This document shows, piece by piece, positions 17,186-24,900 of a stretch of 64,000 bases of DNA. Source of the DNA: Spirosoma aureum (lineage in GTDB: Bacteria; Bacteroidota; Bacteroidia; Cytophagales; Spirosomataceae); NCBI RefSeq assembly GCF_011604685.1, contig NZ_CP050063.1, positions 1,510,501-1,574,500 on the forward strand. The letters run 5' to 3'. The translations under genes and the position numbers were made by a program. A model generated the notes under the pieces. The model searched no databases and was not told the DNA's origin. It saw only the letters and a program-made list of their open reading frames with translations. Numbering within the stretch: the stretch's first letter is position 1; each line of letters begins with the position of its first letter.

Positions 17186-18931
17186 TTATTTCTTCTCCAG
17201 TAATTGCTTAACCAGTTCTTTCAGCTCGTCAATTTCTGTTTGCTGTTTTTGGCTCTGTTTTTCCAATTGGATACTATACAGGGTCAACTCCTCGATCTTT
17301 TCGAGTAACTTAGCATCCATCTTCGCCACATCAATGCCCTGCTTGACAACCTCTGCCGCCGAAGGCAGACCGGGCAAATGGCCCCTTTGCTGAATGGCTT
17401 GCTCAACCTCTCTCAGACTTTTGAGCTTATAATCTTTCTCAAAGACCTTATCTGACCAGTCAGCAGTGGTCTTAATCGCAACTTTTACTTTCTCGGTCAG
17501 AATTCCCTCCGCTACAAAGAGCTTATAGCCCGCAGGCGTCTTGCTGACACCCTGACCAATAACGACAGCCTCACCTTGTGCACTTTCCAGAAAAGAACCG
17601 TTCCGTTGCCACAGCGTCTCGGTAGCCGCTTCCCGGAGCGAACTGGTAGAACTGACCAGAATCACATTACCACTGCCATCGACCGACAAAAACTTAGTCT
17701 GAGCGGTGGTGCTGGCAGGTGAGGAACTGGTGAGGTTCTCTAAGCGTAAGCCCGACGTATTGGCTACCCCGCTAGTGATGTGCAGTTTAGCCGAAGGAGT
17801 TGTATTGCCAATGCCCACACTCACCGAATTTACGCCTGTACCGCCCAGAACCACTGAGTTACTCTGGCCAACTTTGGCATTGGCCCCAATAGCCACCGCA
17901 TTGGTTAGTGAACTGCCGAGGAGGAAGCCTGAATTATAGCCAATACAGACGTTATCGGAAGAATTGACAAATCCACCCGAAAACCCGGCATCCACTCCCA
18001 GGAAGGTATTTCGACTACCTCCAAGGATATAATAGCCCGTTCGACCGCCCACATAGGTGTTAGCTACTCCGGTGGTATTAGTACGGCCTGCTGATGCGCC
18101 CAGAAACGTATTAAGCTCACCGGTGGTGTTCTCAAAGCCTGCTTCCTGACCGATAAAGGCATTGTTAACTCCTGTTGTATTGGAAAAGCCCGATACACTA
18201 CCCACAAACGTATTATAAAAACCCGTGGTGTTATTTTGCCCTGCCCGCTGTCCAAGAAAGGCATTACTATGGCCCGTAGTGTTGGCATACCCGGCAAAGG
18301 GTCCCACAAAGGCGTTACCGTTGCCGGTCGTGTTGGCGTTACCAGCCGCATGACCGACAAAGGCATTATCGCTGCCTGTGGTATTAGAGTATCCTGCATA
18401 GGTGCCGATGAAGGCATTATCAAGACCGGTGGTGTTAGCAATGCCAGCACTGTTGCCGATAAAAGAGTTGTTAGACCCCGTCGTATTAGCCTTCCCGGCC
18501 TGAAAGCCGATGAAGGCATTGGCCGAGCCGGTGGTATTGGAGAAACCCACCTGATAACCGATAAAGGCATTGTTAGCCCCGTTGGTGTTGGCATAGCCCG
18601 CCTGATGCCCGATAAAGGCATTCCCACCCGTTTGATTAGAATAGCCGGCCTGATAGCCGATGAAGGCATTTTCAGAGCCGGTGGTATTGGAGAAACCCGC
18701 CTGATAGCCGATAAATGCATTGTTAGCTCCTGTCGAGTTAGTCCTCCCCGCACTGGAGCCTAAAAACGTATTAGAAGACCCCATCATTGAACTATTCCCG
18801 GCATCGGCACCCACCAGGGTGTTATTAGCGCCTGGTGTGGCTGAAATTGGTGACGTGGCCACATAGTTGTTCTGAGCCAGCAGGGAGCCAGACGTGAGCA
18901 ACAGCAAGCAGAGGTAGATAAATTGCTTCAT
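17186..18931 (-). CDS. secreted 17-residue-repeat protein, paralogue of 9671-11749
   Basis: This 581-residue protein has a signal peptide (MKQFIYLCLLLLTSGSLLAQ) and 18 tandem units of consensus NAFIGxQAGxSNTTGxx. A linker follows (FLSVDGSGNVILVSS), then conserved ADWSDKVFEKDYKLKSLREV, HLPGLPSAAEVVKQGIDVA and a C-terminal coiled coil. The N-terminus and C-terminal 90 residues match the first copy closely, while repeats differ in number and sequence. The start at 18931 gives a clean signal peptide; four extra codons upstream are unlikely. It is probably an oligomeric surface protein. Repeat number could vary by slippage or recombination. Confidence 0.82.
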   Translation of the reverse strand: MKQFIYLCLLLLTSGSLLAQNNYVATSPISATPGANNTLVGADAGNSSMMGSSNTFLGSSAGRTNSTGANNAFIGYQAGFSNTTGSENAFIGYQAGYSNQTGGNAFIGHQAGYANTNGANNAFIGYQVGFSNTTGSANAFIGFQAGKANTTGSNNSFIGNSAGIANTTGLDNAFIGTYAGYSNTTGSDNAFVGHAAGNANTTGNGNAFVGPFAGYANTTGHSNAFLGQRAGQNNTTGFYNTFVGSVSGFSNTTGVNNAFIGQEAGFENTTGELNTFLGASAGRTNTTGVANTYVGGRTGYYILGGSRNTFLGVDAGFSGGFVNSSDNVCIGYNSGFLLGSSLTNAVAIGANAKVGQSNSVVLGGTGVNSVSVGIGNTTPSAKLHITSGVANTSGLRLENLTSSSPASTTAQTKFLSVDGSGNVILVSSTSSLREAATETLWQRNGSFLESAQGEAVVIGQGVSKTPAGYKLFVAEGILTEKVKVAIKTTADWSDKVFEKDYKLKSLREVEQAIQQRGHLPGLPSAAEVVKQGIDVAKMDAKLLEKIEELTLYSIQLEKQSQKQQTEIDELKELVKQLLEKK

Positions 18932-19136
18932 AAAACCGAACAAGTTTGAGATAGTGATAGATATGCTAACAGTTGATAATATAGATGAACTTTAGTAATA
19001 TTCTTGCGCATACTACCTGTCGCAAGAATAAGTTAGCATCATAACCGACAAGCGATAGGAGTCTACTGATATTGTGAACTTTTTAAGCCATTGGTTAACG
19101 ATTCAGGTGCTAAGCTGCACCAGCCTGCCGCTTCGC

Positions 19137-19352
19137 TTATAAACTGTAGGCTGGTCGGGTGATTAGTAAGCGTTGGGGCTGCTTTCGCTTGACTCCATCA
19201 GGATTGCCCATGGCCATGTTATCGTCACGAGTCGGCGTGGTGTTTTGTGGAACGGGTATTGATGGCGACTTACACTCGTAAAGTGAGAGGATAAGAATCG
19301 ATAGCCACAAAAGTGCGAAAGAGGGGGAGCGGAATCGGAGACGATTAGTCAT
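19137..19352 (-). pseudogene. possible N-terminal remnant of a DNA/RNA non-specific endonuclease lipoprotein
   Basis: This 71-residue frame has a signal-like N-terminus with Cys at LYEC. It ends DNMAMGNPDGVKRKQPQRLL then ITRPAYSL and a stop. The NxAMGNP...RPxYSL pattern resembles the segment just before the catalytic domain in secreted Bacteroidota NUC1-type nucleases, where the chain normally continues (LSYNR). Here it stops, so this looks like a truncated gene at the element boundary. It could also be an unrelated small lipoprotein. No catalytic part is seen downstream. Confidence 0.4.
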
Positions 19353-19402
19353 CGCATTTTCTTTAGAGCCGCACTGTGTATCAAATTGTGTATCAAATAA
19401 AA

Positions 19403-19434
19403 AAGCACTTACAATTTTTACGTTGTAAGTGCTT
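19403..19434. terminator. hairpin terminator after tRNA-Val
   Basis: A perfect 12-bp stem AAGCACTTACAA/TTGTAAGTGCTT is flanked by A and T runs, 12 nt past the 3' end of the minus-strand tRNA. Confidence 0.8.
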
Positions 19435-19445
19435 GATTTTCAGCG

Positions 19446-19520
19446 TGGGAGTTGAGGGATTCGAACCCCCGACCCTCTGCTTGTAAGGCAGATGCTCTGA
19501 ACCAACTGAGCTAAACTCCC
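19446..19520 (-). tRNA. tRNA-Val (anticodon UAC)
   Basis: Read on the minus strand this is a complete cloverleaf: acceptor GGGAGTT/AACTCCC, a D arm with GCTCAGTTGG, an anticodon stem TCTGC/GCAGA around loop CTTACAA (anticodon TAC, reads GUA), and a T arm GGGGGTTCGAATCCC. CCA is not encoded; the discriminator base is A. It lies exactly where phage-like sequence gives way to conserved chromosomal genes. Its 3' end faces the accessory region, as expected for an integration target. Confidence 0.97.
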
Positions 19521-19657
19521 AAATTTATTTTTTTTGCCGCCCGATTGTTGTCGTTTGGGAGTGCAAATATAGGGGGCTATAGAGTCGTTTTGCAAGCATT
19601 TCTATGAAAAAAATTAAACTTTTTTCTAATCGACTGATAGCCAGAGGACGAAACAGA

Positions 19658-20452
19658 TCACTCAAAATTCAGATAGAGCGTGACCGAATGCGTTGTCAAT
19701 CGGTTGATGCCAACACCGGCTGCGTTGCTCGTGGGCCGATAAAGATTGATCAAGCCGTGTGAGAAACGTAGTTCAGGGGCGAACTTGAAAAACTCAAAGA
19801 ACTGCTCAAAACCAATACCATATTCGATTGCCAAATCCATTGTCCCGGTGCTTAAGCGACTTGCTCCCTGAAGCTCTTTCCGTCGTACATTCGTTTCGAT
19901 ACTGAATGCACCGCCAGCCAGCAGATACATTCGAGAGTTATTCCGACGTTCCGATTTGTATTTTAGTAAGAGGGGAAAATCAACCCAAGTCGATTCTCGT
20001 ACCTCCGTTTTTGAGGTACCGCCCGGATAATCATAATGCACCTCCCGGCTAAATAACGATACAGAGGGAGTCAGGCGAAGATCGAAACGGTCATCCAGAA
20101 ACGCATTCACAACAAAACCAACACGAAAGCTGGGTTTATTGGGTGAATAAATGCGGTAAGCCGAATCCGCAGTCAAAAAGGATGGGCTATGGCCAACACT
20201 AAACCGTGTAACTGGAGCTGCGAAAAAGAAGCCATAGTGAATGCTTTTGTCATCATAGCGTTCCAGATGCTTCCGAACGTATTTGTATCCCTGCGCCTGT
20301 GTCTGCAAACTGATGGCAACAAGCAGAAAAACGAATAGAGTCGAGCGAGTGCGTTGTGGCCACTGTATAGCCCATCCCGACCAGATCAATCCTGACCTGA
20401 CCGTTTGTGACCTATGTAAATTGACGCGACGCCGAAAGTAAGGGGTATCCAT
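19658..20452 (-). CDS. porT: PorT family outer-membrane beta-barrel protein (type IX secretion)
   Basis: This protein of up to 264 residues has a hydrophobic signal segment (STLFVFLLVAISLQTQAQG) and a beta-barrel of about 210 residues ending in LYLNFE, typical of PorT. PorT is required for the type IX secretion system of Bacteroidota and is often encoded directly after ubiE, as here. The ATG at 20452 overlaps the ubiE coding end by 67 nt and places 35 residues before the signal segment. A later non-ATG start is possible, but no in-frame ATG exists between. A T9SS-sorted protein is encoded at 24.9-27.9 kb. Confidence 0.82.
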   Translation of the reverse strand: MDTPYFRRRVNLHRSQTVRSGLIWSGWAIQWPQRTRSTLFVFLLVAISLQTQAQGYKYVRKHLERYDDKSIHYGFFFAAPVTRFSVGHSPSFLTADSAYRIYSPNKPSFRVGFVVNAFLDDRFDLRLTPSVSLFSREVHYDYPGGTSKTEVRESTWVDFPLLLKYKSERRNNSRMYLLAGGAFSIETNVRRKELQGASRLSTGTMDLAIEYGIGFEQFFEFFKFAPELRFSHGLINLYRPTSNAAGVGINRLTTHSVTLYLNFE

Positions 20453-21123
20453 TTGGTATTGGTGAATCCGGCTGCTTCATAGATACGCAGAAAGTCAGTG
20501 CCATCGGGAAACGCCTGCACCGATTCGGGCAGGTAGGTATAAGCCGACGCGTCTTTGCTCACTACGCGCCCAATGAGCGGCAGGATAGTCCGGGAGTAAA
20601 AACCGTATACTTGCTTAAATGGGAACTGGCGCGGGTTCGAGAACTCCAGCACTACGCATACGCCACCTGGACGTACTACTCGGTGCATGTCAGTCAACCC
20701 CTTAAGCAGGTTCTCAAAGTTACGTACACCAAACGAAACGATGACAGCATCGAATTCATTGTCTCCAAAGGGTAAACGTTCTGAATCCCCCGACCGCATC
20801 TCAATGATTTTATCCACTCCGCGCTGCTTCATCTTGTCGCGGCCAACAGCGAGCATACCCTCTGAAATGTCGACACCAATTATCTTTTCAGGCTTCAGGG
20901 CCAGCGCTTCGAGGGCAAAATCACCGGTTCCGGTAGCAATGTCCAGAATGGTTTTTGGGCCATATGGACGGAGTTCACGGATTGCCCGTTTGCGCCAGAG
21001 AATATCAATACCACCGCTCAAAACGTGATTGAGCAAGTCGTATTTTGGCGAAATGCTATCAAACATTTCGGCGACCTGTTCGCGTTTGGAGGTGTCTTTA
21101 TCTTTGTAAGGTACAACAGCCAT
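20386..21123 (-). CDS. ubiE: demethylmenaquinone/ubiquinone C-methyltransferase
   Basis: This 245-residue SAM-dependent methyltransferase carries VAEMFDSISPKYDLLNHVLS at the N-terminus, motif I ILDIATGTGDFALEA, and the family signature VSFGVRNFENLLKGL, then RVVRPGG. It converts demethylmenaquinone to menaquinone; Bacteroidota use menaquinone, so MenG is the likely role. The ATG at 21123 is preferred because the longer frame is built from an inverted repeat. That 30-bp perfect inverted repeat ends 11 nt before the start codon. A candidate -7 box TACCTTTG lies upstream on the minus strand at 21222-21215. Confidence 0.95.
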   Translation of the reverse strand: MAVVPYKDKDTSKREQVAEMFDSISPKYDLLNHVLSGGIDILWRKRAIRELRPYGPKTILDIATGTGDFALEALALKPEKIIGVDISEGMLAVGRDKMKQRGVDKIIEMRSGDSERLPFGDNEFDAVIVSFGVRNFENLLKGLTDMHRVVRPGGVCVVLEFSNPRQFPFKQVYGFYSRTILPLIGRVVSKDASAYTYLPESVQAFPDGTDFLRIYEAAGFTNTKWIPLTFGVASIYIGHKRSGQD

Positions 21124-21134
21124 AGATTGAATGA

Positions 21135-21202
21135 TTGACTGATAGAGTGACTGCATGATTGAATTGTTGCTGATTCAATCATGCAGTCACTCTATCAGTC
21201 AA
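21135..21202. repeat. 30-bp perfect inverted repeat in the ubiE leader
   Basis: The arms 21135-21164 and 21173-21202 are perfectly complementary with an 8-nt loop. The element lies between divergent ubiE and the dipeptidase gene, ending 11 nt before the ubiE start codon. If ubiE is transcribed from the TACCTTTG box at 21222-21215, its leader RNA would be a nearly continuous hairpin. Confidence 0.95.
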
Positions 21203-21319
21203 TGGTTAAGACAACAAAGGTAATGCGATAACAGCACGTTTCGGGCGAAAGTTTGACATTGCGCTGGGCAATGCGTAGTTTTCGAATGAGTGTCACTCTC
21301 CTCTACAATCTGATCCGTT

Positions 21320-22525
21320 ATGTTTCCATTCATTCTGTCGGCCTTTCTGGCCTTTAATTCGTATACGAGCCATCCGCCAATCGATGATGATAAACTGGTG
21401 AAAAAAGCGCATAAAATTCACCAGCGCGTTCTGACGCTCGATACCCACGCCGATGCACCGATCATGATGCAAAAACAGGGGTTCGATGTTGGCGCTACGC
21501 ATGATACCAAACGGGATGGGTCGCAGATCGATTTTCCGCGGATGAAAGCAGGCGGTATGGATGCCATGTTTTTTGCCGTATATACCTCGCAGGGGCCTCG
21601 TACGGACGAAGGGCATGCCGAAGCCAAACGAAATGCCCTGAACCAGTTTGATCTGATCCATCAGGCATTGAAAAAATACCCGAATCTAGCCGAACTGGCC
21701 ACAACACCCGCTGATGCATACCGAATCCAGAAGGCTGGTAAGCGAGCCGTTTTTATTGGAATGGAAAACGGATATCCGGTTGGTAGTGATCTGTCAATGC
21801 TCAAAACGTATTATGATTTAGGGTGTCGTTACATGACCCTGACTCACTTTGCCAATAACCTTATCGGCGATTCATCCACTGATCCTGATGGGCCGATTTA
21901 TGGTGGATTGAGTGATTTTGGGAAGAAAGTAGTGCCTGAAATGAATCGACTCGGTATTCTGATCGACGTTTCGCACGTGGCCGACAGCACCTTCTATGAC
22001 GCGTTGGCTTTATCGAAGGCGCCCGTTATTGCGTCGCATTCCAATTGTCGAGCCTTGTGTGATTTTCCCCGAAATATGACCGACGATATGATTAAAGCGA
22101 TTGCTGCCAAAGGGGGGGTGGTGCAGGTAAACTTTGTGAGCGATTACCTCAAAAAACCTTCTGATGCGAACCGGGCTGCCAAAACAAAAATCCGGATGGC
22201 CAGGGTAGGCAAGGTTGTAACCCCCGAAATGGAAGCCCGGATGACGGCACAAAGCGATTCCGTGGCGAAGATATATGCCTCAGAACGGGCCAGCCTGTCC
22301 GATATTGTCGACCATATTGATCATATCGTTAAACTCGTCGGGATCGACCACGTTGGCATCGGCTCTGATTTCGATGGGGGCGGGGGCGTTAATGGTCTCG
22401 AAGATGTAAGCCAGATTGAAAACCTGACGGTTGAACTGGTGCGCCGGAACTATTCGGAGGCCGACATCGCCAAAATCTGGGGTGGTAATCTGCTGCGCGT
22501 ACTAGGGCAGGCAAAAGTCGAATAA
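21320..22525 (+). CDS. membrane dipeptidase-like protein, M19 family
   Basis: This 401-residue enzyme has a short hydrophobic export signal (MFPFILSAFLAFNSYT). The M19 zinc-ligand motif is LDTHADAP near residue 40. GMENGYPVG, YMTLTHFANN, LIDVSHVADS and VIASHSNCRAL supply the other metal and substrate ligands, and DHVGIGSDFDGGGG is near the end. M19 enzymes hydrolyse dipeptides, including those with D-residues, at a binuclear zinc site. The gene starts a plus-strand pair with the membrane protein 18 nt downstream. Confidence 0.93.
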   Translation: MFPFILSAFLAFNSYTSHPPIDDDKLVKKAHKIHQRVLTLDTHADAPIMMQKQGFDVGATHDTKRDGSQIDFPRMKAGGMDAMFFAVYTSQGPRTDEGHAEAKRNALNQFDLIHQALKKYPNLAELATTPADAYRIQKAGKRAVFIGMENGYPVGSDLSMLKTYYDLGCRYMTLTHFANNLIGDSSTDPDGPIYGGLSDFGKKVVPEMNRLGILIDVSHVADSTFYDALALSKAPVIASHSNCRALCDFPRNMTDDMIKAIAAKGGVVQVNFVSDYLKKPSDANRAAKTKIRMARVGKVVTPEMEARMTAQSDSVAKIYASERASLSDIVDHIDHIVKLVGIDHVGIGSDFDGGGGVNGLEDVSQIENLTVELVRRNYSEADIAKIWGGNLLRVLGQAKVE

Positions 22526-22543
22526 ATGTAACCGACAGACTCC

Positions 22544-23320
22544 ATGAATATGATGCTACAAACGTTGAAAAGCCGAAATGCCATCCTGTACGGGTTCGGC
22601 TTGGTTTGCCTGATTGGTGGAGTCGTATGCATCGGATTATCATTCGTTACTGATCGGGAGGTGCTGGGTATCAATGCGTTTATTAAGCCTGCAAAATTCT
22701 TTATCTCGATCTGGATTCTGTGCTGGACAATGGCCTGCTTTACCGGCCTGCTCATACATCGGCGAAAGGTGGTGATCTATAGCTGGGTTTTTGTTGTCAT
22801 GATGACTCTAGAAATGGTCATTATTACCGGCCAGGCTGCGTTGGGTAAATTGTCGCATTTTAACATTACATCGTCTCTGAATGCCCGACTCTTCGATTTA
22901 ATGGGGTTTGCCATTACCGTATTTACGTTATGGACGACTTATATTGGGTATTTATTTTTTAAACATAAATCGGTAGGCATAAAAGCAGAATATTTATGGG
23001 GCATTCGACTCGGAATTCTGCTATTTGTCATCTTTGCCTTCGAAGGTTTCGTTATGGCAATCCGGTTGAGCCACACGGTGGGAGCACCAGACGGTGGACC
23101 GGGCTTGCCCATAACGAACTGGAGTACGCGCTATGGTGATCTGCGGGTCGCTCATTTCTTCGGGATGCATGCCATTCAGCTGTTGCCACTCTTTGGCTAT
23201 TATGTGGCTAAACGCCCTCGGCAGGTCGTTTTTGTTGCGATTTTGTATTTCATTGGTGTGTCGATCCTACTGGCCGGAGCACTTTCGGGGAAACCCCTCC
23301 TCTCAAGCCTAAGCGATTAA
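22544..23320 (+). CDS. multi-pass membrane protein, function unknown
   Basis: This 258-residue protein has about seven predicted transmembrane helices, the first at residues 13-35 and the last ending near 245, with short polar loops. Two Trp-containing helices (SIWILCWTMACFTGLL and FTLWTTYIGYLFF) and an AHFFGMHAIQLLPLFGYY segment stand out. The His/Met-rich part could bind a cofactor, but no family is recognised. It begins 18 nt after the dipeptidase stop, so the two are probably one transcript. Confidence 0.7.
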   Translation: MNMMLQTLKSRNAILYGFGLVCLIGGVVCIGLSFVTDREVLGINAFIKPAKFFISIWILCWTMACFTGLLIHRRKVVIYSWVFVVMMTLEMVIITGQAALGKLSHFNITSSLNARLFDLMGFAITVFTLWTTYIGYLFFKHKSVGIKAEYLWGIRLGILLFVIFAFEGFVMAIRLSHTVGAPDGGPGLPITNWSTRYGDLRVAHFFGMHAIQLLPLFGYYVAKRPRQVVFVAILYFIGVSILLAGALSGKPLLSSLSD

Positions 23321-23435
23321 TGGGTTGTCACATCCCGTAGCTTGCGGCCTGTCAAGGACATAGGTTAATTAATCATCAAAATCGGTAAAGAAAGAGTAAA
23401 CAGGCCTTTTGGTTTTAATAGACTCTTTCTTTCGC

Positions 23436-24743
23436 ATGAATCGTTCTGACTTTCTAAAAACCTCGGCACTTGCCGGAGCTACGCTCATTACCGATCCCAT
23501 TCAAGTCCGGGCATTTATTGCACGCAAACCTGCTCAAAAATACCGTACTGCTGTTGTTGGAGCGGGCTGGTGGGGGGGCAATATTCTACGAGCCGCCGTT
23601 CAGGCTGGCGAGTCGAAGATCGTCGCCCTCTGCGACGTAGATACGCGCCAACTCAAAAAGACCGGCGATGAATTAAGTAAACTCACATCTGATACGCCCA
23701 AACTATACCGGGATTACCGGGAGATGCTGGCGGCCGAAAAGCCCGAAATCGTTATTGTAGCCACACCCGATCACTGGCATCCGCTTATTGCTATTGCGGC
23801 TATGCAGGCAGGAGCGCACGTATATGTTGAGAAACCCATTAGCCATACTATCAACGAAGGGAAAGCAATGGTTAAGACAGCCCGACAAACGGGCAAGATT
23901 TGTCAGGTTGGCATGCACCGTCGGGTGTCGCCCCACAATGTTTCAGGGATGGAGTTTCTGAAGTCGGGAAAGGTCGGGAAAATTGGTATGGCGCGGGCTT
24001 TTGTGCACTATGCGGGCGGAGCAGGCCAGCCTACACCCGATGGCGAAGCACCCCAGGAAATGGACTGGAATATGTGGTGCGGTCCGGCTCCGCTGCGAGC
24101 CTACAATCCGGCTATGCACCCCCGAAGCTGGCGTAATTTTCTGAACTATGCGAATGGCACCCTCGGCGACTGGGGAATTCACTGGATGGATCAGATTCTG
24201 TGGTGGACAGAAGAAAAGCACCCGCGTAAAGTGTATTCGACTGGCGGTCGATCGATCAAGCAAGATAGCAGCGATGCACCGGATCATCAAGTAGCTACAT
24301 TTGAGTTTGAGGATTTTACCGCCGTTTGGGAACACCGGACATTTGCTGGTAATAACGCCGAGAAAACACATCCACAGCAGGCCGTTGGGGTGTATTTCTA
24401 CGGAACAGAAGGCACATTTCACATGGGCTGGCTCGATGGCTGGACTTTCTATCCTGCCGACTCCAAAAAGCCCCCGATTCATCAGGATGCTCAGCTCGAT
24501 AAGCCTGACGATCAGAACATCGCTCTACTCTGGGCAAATTTTCTGGACAGTATTAAAACCAATAAACTGCCCGTTTGCGACATCGAAATCGGCCACCGCT
24601 CAACAAACATGGCCTTGCTGGGTATGCTTTCGATGAAATTAGGGCGGAGTGTGGCCTGGGATGGCCAACAGATTCCGAATGATCCGGAAGCGAATAAACT
24701 CCTAAGCCGTGCTTACCGGGGTGAATGGCAATACCCGGTTTAA
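23436..24743 (+). CDS. Gfo/Idh/MocA family oxidoreductase, exported type
   Basis: This 435-residue protein starts with an export-like sequence (MNRSDFLKTSALAGATLI). The Rossmann NAD(P) site is AVVGAGWWGGNILRAA, followed by IVIVATPDHWHPLIA and the catalytic EKPISHT motif. The C-terminal half is of the large exported kind, with WNMWCGPAP, then GTLGDWGIHWMDQILWW and a final HRSTNMALLG. Such enzymes oxidise or epimerise sugars in the periplasm or cytoplasm; the substrate is not predictable. The ATG at 23436 is preferred over an earlier frame that lacks the signal. Confidence 0.9.
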   Translation: MNRSDFLKTSALAGATLITDPIQVRAFIARKPAQKYRTAVVGAGWWGGNILRAAVQAGESKIVALCDVDTRQLKKTGDELSKLTSDTPKLYRDYREMLAAEKPEIVIVATPDHWHPLIAIAAMQAGAHVYVEKPISHTINEGKAMVKTARQTGKICQVGMHRRVSPHNVSGMEFLKSGKVGKIGMARAFVHYAGGAGQPTPDGEAPQEMDWNMWCGPAPLRAYNPAMHPRSWRNFLNYANGTLGDWGIHWMDQILWWTEEKHPRKVYSTGGRSIKQDSSDAPDHQVATFEFEDFTAVWEHRTFAGNNAEKTHPQQAVGVYFYGTEGTFHMGWLDGWTFYPADSKKPPIHQDAQLDKPDDQNIALLWANFLDSIKTNKLPVCDIEIGHRSTNMALLGMLSMKLGRSVAWDGQQIPNDPEANKLLSRAYRGEWQYPV

Positions 24744-24837
24744 TAATCGAGTTCGCTTTGTTAAGCGTGGCCGTAAGTCTAATAAGCCAAACTCAATGCC
24801 AGTTAGTTTATAAAAAAATAGTATTTGCTGTCAACTT

Positions 24838-24870
24838 AAAAAGCCCGGATCGACTTGGTCCGGGCTTTTT
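24838..24870. terminator. bidirectional rho-independent terminator
   Basis: The perfect stem AAAAAGCCCGGA/TCCGGGCTTTTT lies between the convergent oxidoreductase and the T9SS surface-protein gene. Confidence 0.9.
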
Positions 24871-24900
24871 GAGTTAGCAGGAAGTTTGCTTCACATGCTA

